Assembly: GCA_963682025.1 (NCBI GenBank)
Contig: OY821521.1
Span: 97,524,854-97,588,853, forward strand
Direction: 5' to 3'
DNA length: 64,000 bases
DNA from: Cordilura impudica
Lineage: Eukaryota; Arthropoda; Insecta; Diptera; Scathophagidae
Position 1 is the first letter of the stretch. The number at the start of each line of letters is the position of its first letter. Made by a program: the position numbers and the translations under genes. Below are positions 37,067-47,049 of the stretch, piece after piece. The notes beneath the pieces are model-generated. The model saw only the letters and a program-made list of their open reading frames with translations, was not told the DNA's origin and made no database searches.

Positions 37067-37476
37067 AACAAGTAAGAGTTGAAAGTTTATCTATGCGGAC
37101 TCATAAATGTGCCTTGTACCAATAGTTTTGGAAAATTGAAAAGGATTGTAAAAAATAAAATGCATTTTTATAATAAAAAATTTAAATTAAAAAGAAAATT
37201 ACAAAATAAACCATTTATCTGGTTAAACTTAATAAATCGGGTGTCATTGTGCCAATTTATGACCTAAAATATGTAGATACCTCTATAAAATGTTGAAAAT
37301 TTAGAGCATTTGTTGTAATTATTCAGTAATATGTTTATCAAATTGTTTTCATATTCAAATATTTTATTTACATTTGTTACAAATAGTGCAAGAAGTCCAG
37401 ATATTAATGTAAACGTAAAACTTAGGTGGAGGGTATCAAAGATTCGGCATAGCTGAATTTAACACTCTTACTTGTT
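37067..37476 (+). mobile_element. family B hairpin half with a second inverted terminus
   Basis: The right part matches the 5335 copy (CGGGTGTCATTGTGCCAATT, CCTCTATAAAATGTTGAAAA) and ends GGAGGGTATCAAAGATTCGG, CATAGCTGAATTTAACACTC, TTACTTGTT. At the left edge AAAACAAGTAAGAGTTGAAA is the same terminus in reverse, so two hairpin ends face outward. Confidence 0.65.
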
Positions 37477-37870
37477 AATATTACTGTTGTGTTGTTTAAT
37501 AAATTAATATAAGAAATATATAAAAACTTTTAAGTTATATGCACATTAACAAAAGAAAAGGCTTCAGTTACATGTTTTTGATATTGTTGATTTATTTGTA
37601 TTATAACCATACAAACACATTTATGTATAAAGGAGTGCTTTAAACGCAATTGCCACAAAGACAACACAAGTACAGCTATGAAAAAAAAATTTAAATTTAT
37701 ATTAACAACGATAACAAGAACAATATAGAAATATCATATGTTTACAAGTCTTTTTACTTTCTCAATGATATTTCGCGATCTATTGAACCGATTTTGTTGA
37801 TTTTAAAAAGCAAACTTTCCAGGATGCCAATATATCATTTTCACTTAAAAGCACTTCTGATGACCTATTG
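37477..37870. other. AT-rich sequence, nothing recognised
   Basis: No element features seen. Confidence 0.4.
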
Positions 37871-38010
37871 ACGGACATCACTATATCAATTCCGCTTGTT
37901 ATAAGGATCAGGAATATATATATCTTATGGGGTCCAGATTTTTTCTAATTATTACAAATGGAAGGACAAACTTATATATAACCACTGCACACTGGTGTGG
38001 AGGTCATAAT
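37871..38010 (-). mobile_element. family B outer-end fragment
   Basis: GACGGACATCACTATATCAA, CTTATGGGGTCCAGATTTTT, TGCACACTGGTGTGGAGG. It is the reverse of the 31434 copy's end. Confidence 0.65.
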
Positions 38011-38039
38011 TGGGTGAATTTGGTTGTTATAAATTTGGA

Positions 38040-38610
38040 GATTATCAGTTGGAAGAAGTAAATAATATTCTAATATTTCAGATTAAATGCCAAATTTGAT
38101 TTTGTTCAACATATTTTTATGACAGTTATTAAAGTAGTACCCAAACAACTATGCACCTCCCTAGTAAGACCAATTTTAGAATTCGGGTCTGTAATTTGGG
38201 TTCCACTCTCTAATATTCGCAGTGCCATGATTGAATCTGGACAAAACCAATTTTTTCTTTTCTGCTGAAGAATTTCTTATTCAGATTTTGTTAAGCTACC
38301 ATCATATACAACTAGACTTTCTCAGATTAATCTGTCATCTCTAAAAAGCCGAAGAACAATGTTTAAGGTTATGTTTTTAATTAACATAATTAGACGCGAA
38401 ATAAGCTAAAAAAATTTTTTTAAAACATCGCATTCAACGTTTCGCAACGATCAACAGGATGTACATTCCACTGTTTATCCCAGGCTATCATCAAAAGTTT
38501 GCCAATGCTGATTCATTTAGAAGAAAGTGTCATTATTTCTATGATCTCTACAATTTAATTGACTTTTCTTTAAACGATAGTATTATTAAACACAATTTTT
38601 AAGTATCTAC
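38040..38610 (+). mobile_element. LINE ORF2 C-terminal fragment
   Basis: Plus-strand frames read LCTSLVRPILEFGSVIWVPL, DFVKLPSYTTRLSQINLSSL and KSRRTMFKVMFLINIIRRE. LYxSLVRPxLEYGSxVWxP and LxxRRxxFDxxFL are the usual landmarks after the RT thumb in insect non-LTR elements. The region around 54.9 kb is the same family. Frameshifts and an in-frame stop are present. Confidence 0.75.
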
Positions 38611-39848
38611 ATAATTTCAAATTTCTAATTTTATGATAGATTAAAAATTCTTTACATTAAATGCATAAAAATTTAATGATTTATCCAATGTCTTATCATC
38701 AATATTAATACAGAGTTAAGATCTTAATATTCTTTGATTGGGCCAATAATTCTCAAACATCCTATGTAAAAGCATATGGTCAAACCTATTCGTAAAGCAT
38801 AACAAACCGTAAATTCCGTTGTTGCTGTTACATCTGCATGAAAGTGCTATTGCAGCAGTTGTTGTAGTACATTCAGGTACTGGTCTTTAAGTACTTACAT
38901 GTTTATTTATGTTGGCTAGTTGGTGGTTTGATATACAGCTATGTTTTTCTATGTTTTTTCTTATTTTTTTTCAAATCGGATGTTCTGCACTAAATATTCT
39001 CATAATTTATAACATTAACAAAAAGTTAAAACTGTGTAAACTACAATATTTACAAAAAGTTTATAAAGAAAAAATCTTAACATACATACATATGAGGGAT
39101 ACTGAAAAAAAACACATTATTCAAACATTAAAAAATGTTTAGAGGAATTGGAAAAAATATTAAGAAGATGAATTGTACATTTTTATGTTCATTTAAGAAG
39201 ATATTTAACATTTTCGTTTATGTTCGTTTTATGGATGTTTAGATAAACTTTATAGAAAAAATCATGTATGAAATATATTGTTGTTCCACAAGAATAATCT
39301 TTTACATATTTTACAATGCGTTAGAAAATTTTAAAATTTATTTTGATAATTAATTAAATATTAAAAAGTTTAGCCATTCGAACATCAAATATCAAATATT
39401 TATGATCTTTCTTGTAGAGTCTATTTTCCTTAGGTCTATTAATATTGAGTGACCAAGGCTCAACTAAAGTGTGACAAAATTGTTCTTAAATTTAAAAAAT
39501 AATATTTGAACGGCGCTAGGAAGCGCTTTTTAAAATTGCATTAAATTGCTAATATTTATTAAATATTATGCCTTAAAGTCATATTTACATCAGTTTGTGA
39601 AATATTTTGACTGACAGGACGTTCTGGTTATAAAGAACTATGCTGATTTATTTAACCAACGGCAGGATTTTACACAAATTGTCAATAATTTGTATTTATT
39701 CTTTTTAAAATTTCTACCCAGTCATCAAATTTGTAAGCATCAGAATAGCCAGACGCGCTGGACAAATTCGGCTAAATTCGGATTCAGCGCGAAACCATGT
39801 CTGCAGATGGAACTATTTTCACCTTTTTTTTAATTCTACTATTTTACT
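38611..39848. other. AT-rich sequence, nothing recognised
   Basis: No firm features. Confidence 0.4.
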
Positions 39849-40135
39849 GATTGAGTTAGAAATTAAATCAGGCTCAAGATCAAATATTTTTACTTTAAAT
39901 AAAGAAAAAAAATATTGGCACATTTGATCTATATTCTGCATGCAGCATATAGGTTATGCAGCTGTTTCGGGTCGAGTCACCAACCCTCATCAGTAACCAA
40001 AAGCTGTAGATAGTTTGTTTGGTAAACAATTTAATTCATATTCCTTTACTGTGAAACCAATGCGATGAGAATCCAAGCAAAGAGTTATAATATTAAACCT
40101 TCTCCAATGTAACAAAATAAAATTTAATAGTTAGA
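39849..40135 (+). mobile_element. family D arm
   Basis: GATTGAGTTAGAAATTAAAT, CAGGCTCAAGATCAAATATT, TTTCGGGTCGAGTCACCAAC, CCTCATCAGTAACCAAAAGC. It matches the left arm of the foldback at 51133-51487. The opposite arm is absent here. Confidence 0.75.
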
Positions 40136-40411
40136 TTATTGACGGCAAACGAACTTTAGTTGCGTTGTCAAAATTGGTATTATGTAACACAACTTTCTTC
40201 GGTTGCCAAAAAGTTATCGATAACGCTATTTTGACAGTTTAGCACCTAAAAATAAATATTAGCAATCAAACAATTTTATACAAAGAAGCAAGAAAAAAGT
40301 GAGTTAAAAAAATTAAATAAAATGGACCAGTTTTACGCGCTTGTAAACATGGCGTCTATTATACGACATTTAAAGTAAGGTTTTAAAGGCGTATTTCCAT
40401 ATTTCCATATG

Positions 40412-40815
40412 CGCTCAGGGAGTTAAAATCCAATTTCACAATACAATCACAAAAACACCGTAAGGGAAAATCGGTGCGAGGTATATGTAAGTGTATTGGT
40501 GTATTTAGTAAGCAGAACCGCCGAGTTCGCTGTCTGTTTAGCAAAATCACAAATCTTTTTCGTTACTTTAAAATATTCAAGTGTATATTTGTTATTGAAC
40601 GTTAGGTGTGCTGTGAGTTTAACATGCTCACAAACTTACAGAGTTGTTGTTTTAAATATTCAAGTATATGTTTGCTATTGACAGAACTAGTTTAAGAACA
40701 TTTAAATTTTTATTAACAAACCAACGCTCAAGGGGGTAAAAATCTATTTCACAATACAATCAGAAAAACAGAGTAAGACAAAAACAGTGTTAGGTGTGAG
40801 TGTATTGGTGCAACG
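40412..40815 (+). repeat. direct repeats about 315 bp apart
   Basis: AATTTCACAATACAATCACA ... GTAAGTGTATTGGTG near 40430-40500 recurs as TATTTCACAATACAATCAGA ... GAGTGTATTGGTG near 40748-40812. Inside, AAATATTCAAGTGTATATTT recurs as AAATATTCAAGTATATGTTT about 85 bp later. Possibly an old tandem array or two copies of an unknown repeat. Confidence 0.55.
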
Positions 40816-40988
40816 ATTATGATATTTTCTTCATTTCTGACTTGTGTTTCGTTCTACTATCTGCACTTAAAACATGCAAAAACTTCTTGATTTAATATTT
40901 TCTTTATAATTTTATTAAAAGCGCTTAAATTTTTTGAAGAAAAAAGTAGAATAAACCTTTCTCGTCAACTTTTCCTCTTTCCACGTAT

Positions 40989-41787
40989 TTTTTATACCCT
41001 ATACCACTATGTGGTTTGGGTATAATGACTTTGTGCTGCTGTTTGTAACAACCAAAAATATTTGACCTAGACCCATCTTTAATTATACCGACCGAATCAG
41101 AATCACTTTCTGAGTTGATTTAACAATGTCCGTCCGTCCGTCCGTCCGTCCGTCCGTCCGTCCGTCTGTGTGTCCATGTAAAGCTTGTAATCAAACTGCA
41201 GGTCGCAAATATGAATATATTTTGATGAAATTTGGTATATAAGCTTTTATCGGCCATGGGATGAACGCTATTGAAATTGGTGAGAATCGGTCCATGTTCA
41301 GACCTAGCCCCCATACAAATTACCCATATGAAATCGACATAAATTGCCATAAGATCCAAATTGTCATATAGATTTTACTCAAATTGGGTTTGTATGCGTT
41401 CATTACATCCACTAATGAGTAGTCCAAAAATGATCCCTTTGACCCCATATAGAGCTGCTTCCCGATCTTCAGTTAAATCTATTAAAAAACAAAAATATTG
41501 CACTGATTCTTCTTAAATTTTGTTTGTACATATTTTTGCAAAATACAAGAGACCTTACCAAACATGATCAGGATCGGTCCATTTTTGGACCTAGTCCCTT
41601 TATAGATATAGCATCCGATATGAACTTTTTCATATCTGCAGCCAAAAAAATTAATAAAAATCGCACTCAAATTTGGTTTATGCTTATTTTCTATATGGAA
41701 GTAGTTGGACCGAAAGATAAGGTCTCTAAACCATGGTATAGGGTATCATATAGTCGGTCTAGACCGACTATAATTTTCTTACTTGTT
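40989..41787 (+). mobile_element. family A element, full length
   Basis: TTTTTATACCCTATACCACT, nine GTCC units at 41128-41163, perfect palindrome at 41749-41772, ATTTTCTTACTTGTT end. Confidence 0.9.
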
Positions 41788-41971
41788 ACTATTCTATTTG
41801 CCTACTTCCATAGATTTATTGTCGTCTTCATTTTATTTGATATTTAACACAGAGTTGAAATTCCAATATCTATTGTGAATAGCTGCCTGATACATTAAAA
41901 AGCTAAATATTAGGAAACTTTGAAGAAGTCCAAAATAAACTTAGGCGTTATTTTAATTACTACACCTTTTC

Positions 41972-42448
41972 CAATTGTATTTCAGAAAACATTAATTGAA
42001 TTTCAGAAAGTATCAATTGTATTTCGGAAAGCATCAATTGATTTTCACAAAGTACCATTTGTATTTCAGAAAATATCAATTGAAATTCAGAAAATATCAA
42101 TTGACTTTCAGAAATTATTAAATGTATTTCAGAAAATATCAAATGTATTTCAGAAATTATCAAATGTATTTCAGCAATTATTAAATGTATTTCAGAAAAT
42201 ATCAACTGTATTTCAGAAAACATCAAATGTATTTCAGAAATTATTAAATGTATTTCAGAAACCATCAAATGTTTATCAGAAAATTTTAAATGTATTTCAG
42301 AAAACATAAAATATATTTCTGGATTATCAAATGTATTTCAAAAAATATCAAATGTATATCAGGAAACATCAAATGTATTTCAGAAATTATTAAATTTACT
42401 TCAGAAAATATGAATTGAATTGAAAATATCAATTGAGACTTAGAAAAA
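41972..42448 (+). repeat. 21-bp minisatellite, forward array
   Basis: Roughly 22 units of consensus TATTTCAGAAAATATCAAATG with point changes. Because 21 is a multiple of three and the unit lacks stops in one frame on each strand, long heptapeptide frames arise on both strands (plus: VFQKISN-like; minus: FSEIHLM-like). I do not regard these as genes. Confidence 0.9.
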
Positions 42449-42524
42449 TGGTCGGAACGCTATATAAAAAGATATTTTTTTAAGTATTACACTGTGTTTG
42501 TAATATTTCTTGAAAACTACATAT

Positions 42525-42753
42525 CGTCACCTAAAATGCAAAAGGCCGTAACTAATATATCTATTTTTTAACAGGAGAAGCGAAAAACATCATAAAACCA
42601 AAACTACTTTAAGCTTAATACTCAAATTTTAGAATCAAGATGAAAAATAAAGATGGATTTTTATTTATGAAAAAAATTTATGGTAAAATAGTAATTTTTA
42701 GTAGTCACTTTTGAACTTTTTTTTAGTTACGGCCTTTTGCATTTTAGGTGACG
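42525..42753. repeat. perfect 29-bp inverted repeat with 171-bp loop
   Basis: CGTCACCTAAAATGCAAAAG and the next nine bases (42525-42553) are perfectly inverted at 42725-42753. It lies between the two opposed minisatellite arrays. Possibly the TIRs of a small element; no target duplication seen. Confidence 0.8.
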
Positions 42754-42994
42754 ATAAAACGTGTTTTTTTTTCAAAATGATGACTTCAAAATCGGTCAAA
42801 ATTCTATCCTGGTATTTATATTGTAGCTGATTAACTAATAAAGTCCTTATCTTCTTTCGATTAAAAGGCCGCCCTTGATAGTTTATTTTTTAGTGCATAA
42901 CAAATAAGTCCAAATATTGCTAAACATTTTCTGCGACTCCAAATCACTGATAGAAACAATAATAACTTTTCGGTATTGTAGGCTAAACTACTTT

Positions 42995-43220
42995 TTAATT
43001 CTGAATTTCAATAGATATTTTCTGAAATTCAATTGATATTTTCTGAAATACATTTGATAATTTCTGATATACATTTCATGTTTTCTGAAATATATTTGAT
43101 ACTTTCTGGAATACATTTGATGTTTTCTGAAATACAATTGATACTTTCTGAAATTCAATTGATGTTTTCTGAAATACAATTAATACTTTCTGAGAATCAA
43201 TTGATACTTTCTGAAATGTT
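42995..43220 (-). repeat. 21-bp minisatellite, inverted array
   Basis: About ten units of the reverse complement of the 41972-42448 unit (ATTTTCTGAAATACAATTGA). Same monomer, opposite orientation, separated by about 550 bp. Confidence 0.9.
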
Positions 43221-43559
43221 GGTTGCGAGAAAATCGATTTAAAGTGTTTAACAGATACGATATACCGTATAAGGGTCAGGCGCTTGAAACGATGTATCTA
43301 TGTTAGTTTTGCTCCGATTGACTTGAAATTTTTACATAACACTCTCGACATGTTGGTCTATCACACTAGCATATGTATTTTCGTTTGATATAACCTCTAA
43401 TGTACAAGCAGTGTTGTATCTTCTTATGTTTTGTCATGTCAATATAGAACCTGTTCTAATTGAAAAATTTACATGTAACCTTTCACATTTATTGTACATA
43501 TGCAGTGTTTCATATGTATCACACGATGTGTACAACTTTTGCAGCGGGAAAATTTGACA

Positions 43560-44520
43560 GTACATATAGGTTAAACTATATTTTCACAAGTAACCTGTTT
43601 CAAAATATCACATTGAAGTCAAGCATAATTCTCAGTGCAAAAACGACCTTCATAGTCCGGCAAACAAATGCAGAAGAAGTCGGCCACTTTCTAAATGCAA
43701 GTGGTGGTATTCGGCACCATCATCACCAGCCTGGTAAGTACAAGCATAATCCTCCCTGCTATGCCATCGGACTTGTGTTTGTTAAATTGCTTTGTATTAC
43801 CCAAAGAATCTTGATTGAATTTCCAGGTTACCGTCACGTGACCCCTATTAACATCAATTTAAAAGAAACTTTGTTGATGTTCCTCATACAACAAGGTGCC
43901 ATCGGTACGAGTGCCATATGCAATCTCTAGAATTGGTTTAAATTTGAATTATTGATCCTCGTGTATGTGGTCCCTATAAAAGAAGAAGGGCAACCGAAAC
44001 TTTTCATCGCCTCTAAAATTGATGTTCGTTAGACTCTCGTATTCATCGTCCAGATTTTAACAACTTCTGCTGCAAGGGCGGGTTACCCATTGTCCTTACT
44101 CATGGCTATAAGCCATGGGAGTGTTTAGACTTATAATCCTATTACGATATTAGACATTGTGTCTGCAAGGATTTATGAGACACAAGTCATCAGATACCTC
44201 ACCTTTCAACACAGATGAGCGATCGATAGTTTTAACACCGAATGGGAGTGGCAAAGCAAGATCTTCTTTCTCCAAACGATAGAATTCGATAATCACAGTG
44301 TGTGAGCCGTTACTAACTTGAAGTGATCATCGACTTTAATTGTCGAATACAACATTTTGCGGAATACTGCACCATTATCTGATTGCGTATAACTTCGATT
44401 AAGTGAAGTTTATTATCCAGTTTATTGCCGCCCACTGTATAAGCCTCTGGAGTGGCATTTAATTGCATTTTCACCACCCTGAATTTGGGCAGCTACAGAA
44501 GAACTAACAGAATCTGCTCT
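43560..44520 (-). pseudogene. broken coding-like block of unknown gene
   Basis: Minus-strand translation gives long protein-like stretches joined by few lesions. From 44480 downward: [20 protein letters not shown], a frameshift, [20 protein letters not shown], another frameshift, then [20 protein letters not shown] and IDRSSVLKG followed by GTGAGG, which could be a donor. From about 44055: LDDEYESLTNINFRGDEKFR, LPFFFYRDHIHEDQ, one stop, IAYGTRTDGTLLYEEHQQSF, one stop, then NRGHVTVTWKFNQDSLG. Near 43690 FFCICLPDYEGRFC fits the CxCxxxYxGxxC end of an EGF-like domain, and GTRTDGTLLY resembles a laminin-G strand. I do not recognise the gene. GC content is above the surroundings. A 156-codon plus-strand frame at 43460-43930 overlaps and is the alternative reading. 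Confidence 0.45.
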
Positions 44521-44888
44521 CTTAGAAGCGGTGTTTGTTTGTTGTTGTTTTTACTTTAATTACGAGATGAATATGTTTTTTTTTAACATTTTATTCGTTT
44601 CTTCGAAATTTTTTTTTACAGTTTTTCCTATCGGAAATCATTTGGAGGGCCAGCCCATAAAAATAATTCATAATCACTTGCTTTAATGAGTCATACACAT
44701 TTTAGAAATGAATTATTAACTTTTTTATTTCAGGTATTGTCCAAACGGTAGACATTATATTTTTCAAAATATAATTTTAGAAGTTCAGTCTTGTTTTATT
44801 GTGGAAGTCTCAATAAACCAAAAGCTTGTTCTTAGCAGTATTCTGTTAGAAAAGAGTCATCACATAACAATTAATTATTTTCACTTAC

Positions 44889-45082
44889 CAAATAAAAATC
44901 AATTGGTTTTTCTCTCGCCTTGTTGTAAGCCTTTTGTATTTCAGTCTGTTTAAGGGCATGTGCAATATGCAAGGCACTTGCATCGAAACGTCCATATTTG
45001 TAATCGGAATCATTTTGTGATGGTGAACTAACCTCACGACTACCGTAACCATTTGGTGTTGATTGTCTGGAACCAAAACTGC
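44889..45082 (-). CDS. Hil: hillarin exon, linker between LIM and coiled coil
   Basis: This 194-bp exon reads GSFGSRQSTPNGYGSREVSS, then a segment ending KAREKPIDFYL. The acceptor is TATTAAAG on the minus strand (AG at 45083-45084). The donor is GTAAGT (complement at 44887-44888). It enters with two bases that complete the Gly codon split from the upstream exon and leaves in phase 0, matching the phase-0 start of the 346-1340 exon. The Ser/Gly/Gln-rich beginning looks disordered; the end leads into the charged coiled coil. The downstream intron (1341-44888) is 43.5 kb. The upstream intron (45083-45229) is 147 bp. There are no lesions, unlike the transposon coding regions nearby. Confidence 0.9.
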
Positions 45083-45229
45083 CTTTAATATACAAAAGAT
45101 AATGGAAAATTTAACTAATTATAGACTGGTCATAGAAATGTACTTTCAATTAAAATCTATTTTAATTAATATTATTGTTTCTTAATTAATAATTTTCTAA
45201 AGTAGTTGCAAGAGAATAAAAAAACTCAC

Positions 45230-45371
45230 CATCAATTTCTGAGCGTGTACCACGTATTTGTTCATTAATAAATTTATTTGTACGTGGAGCATTTAAAGCT
45301 TGTCTTATACCCACAGATGTGTTATCCAAATGACCAGGTCCACTCTTTGGTACATGAGAATGGCAATATAC
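45230..45371 (-). CDS. Hil: hillarin exon, end of LIM domain and conserved linker
   Basis: This 142-bp exon follows a TTTTTCGCAG acceptor and ends at GATG|GTGAGT (donor complement at 45228-45229). It starts in phase 0 with VYCHSHVPKSGPGHLD and continues NTSVGIRQALNAPRTNKFIN. YCHSHV is the last Cys/His pair of a LIM zinc-binding domain, and the SVGIRQALNAPRTNKF block is very conserved in insect hillarin. The exon or exons for the remaining LIM zinc ligands were not found on the minus strand between here and 64000, so they are presumed to lie upstream, outside the window. Phase 1 at the donor matches the next exon. Confidence 0.9.
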
Positions 45372-45896
45372 CTGCGAAAAATATTGCAAATATAAAATTT
45401 ATTTTAATTATAGAAATCTGTTGCTTAATTTTCTGTCTAATATTTTCCTGTTTAGCCTTAAATAGATTTTATATTTATTTTCAAAATATCGTGTTTTACG
45501 ACACACTATGAAATACATTTGGCAATTTTCGCCTAAAACTTTTTTGCTGCATAAAACTTATACATGGTGTGGAGAATACAAGTGGAGCTTTAAAGAATGA
45601 ATTCGTTTTGAAAATCAAATCGATATATTCATTTAAATTCGTAACCACAAATGTTTATTACTAAATCTATTTAATTTTTAATATGTGTAAATAATTAACT
45701 CTTTATTTTATCGCTTGAGCAGTGAGTGAATAAAAATAGTATATTAGATGTATATGAAGCGAGCTTAAATAGTACGGAACACGAATACTCAAAATTTACT
45801 GTTTATTTAGTGCACCGATGGATGTATGTATGTAGGGCCCATAAAAAATACACAACTACTGCGAGGTAGTGTATGTGTTCTAGGTATAGAAAGAGT

Positions 45897-46505
45897 AACA
45901 AGTAAGAGAATTATAGTTGGTCTAAAAATTTCTATGCGATAACCTATTCCATGCGTTTAGCGTATTGGTCTAAGCATCAACTAATTCGGTATAGAAAATA
46001 TTTTTTTTGCCTGCAGATTTGAAAAAGTTCATATGGGATGCCATACTTATATGGGGACTAGGTCGAAAAATGGGCCAATCCTGACCTTATTTAGTAAAAT
46101 CACTTATTTTTTGAAAAAGCATTTACAAACCAAAAGATCAGGAAGCATCTTTATATGGGGGATACGACTTAGAATTGTCCTATAGAGTTTATTTTTGGAT
46201 TACTGCTTAATGGATGTAATTAGCACACACAAACCTAATTTGATCGATATCTGTTTGTTAATTTGGATTGTGTGGCAATTTCATTCGATCTCATAGGGAT
46301 CATTTGTATGGGAACTAGGTTTGATCATGTCTGATCACGATAAAAGCTTATATACCAAATTTCATCAAAATATGTTAATAGTTGCGACCTGTAGTTTGAT
46401 TACGAGGTTACATGGAGACAGACGGGCAGACGGACGGACATCGTTTAATCGACTCAGAAAGTGATTCTGATTTGATCGGTATAATAAAAGATGGGTCTAT
46501 GTAAA
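45897..46505 (-). mobile_element. family A element, degenerate
   Basis: AACAAGTAAGAGAATTATAG with a destroyed palindrome, TATGGGGACTAGGTCGAAAA, GACGGGCAGACGGACGGACA, GATTTGATCGGTATAATAAA. It stops before the TATAGGGTATA outer end. Confidence 0.8.
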
Positions 46506-47049
46506 TTCTTACATGTTACTTTAATGGTGGGCTCCGAGTTGCCACCCTGATATTATGGAGAGTGTTTCGGATAAATTTGTCGAAAACTTAAACCAGCAAG
46601 AATTTAGGAAAAATTGAAAATATGTATTCGTTTAAATACTCCTATAATAGAGATTAACATATGTGATTTTTTAATTCATATCCGCATAAAAAATAATTTG
46701 CACATCCTATTTTTATGCTTTAAGAAGTCTTGTATAAATTCAAATAAATTCAAAATAAAATTGATTTTCTATCTAATTTTTTCTACCTAAATGTTAGATT
46801 GGGCCTGTGAAAGAAAATGCGGATCCGTTAGTTTTTGTTTATAATAGATGCTATTCTTCGGTTCCGGATGCAGTGAAACGTAGGATCATCATCAATTAAT
46901 TTAGCAAATGACGGAAGTTGTAGTTTATGAACTCCGTAAAGTATTTTTTTTAATTTAAACTAGATAGTGATTTTTTTCAGGTTTAAATTTCCATTTGCAG
47001 TATATATTTTTATTTACTTCTCCCAATATAAATTTTTATTAACTCTATT

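Larger units (their letters stand above)
1341..44888 (-). other. Hil: hillarin giant intron (43.5 kb)
   Basis: This intron lies between the phase-0 donor GTAAGT (complement 44887-44888) and the phase-0 acceptor TAG (complement 1341-1342). It consists mostly of transposable elements and AT-rich unique sequence, itemised separately. I see no other complete cellular gene inside it. The first 400 bp next to the acceptor (about 1343-1737) contain nothing I recognise. Confidence 0.85.

Noticed and set aside
41920..42309. Open frames of 129 codons (plus) and 115 codons (minus) with heptapeptide repeats
   Set aside because: They are produced by the 21-bp minisatellite, which is stop-free in one frame on each strand; no start context or homology.
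43460..43930. 156-codon plus-strand frame
   Set aside because: Its composition is not convincing, and the minus strand reads as a broken protein with EGF-like spacing over the same bases; kept as the alternative in the pseudogene entry.
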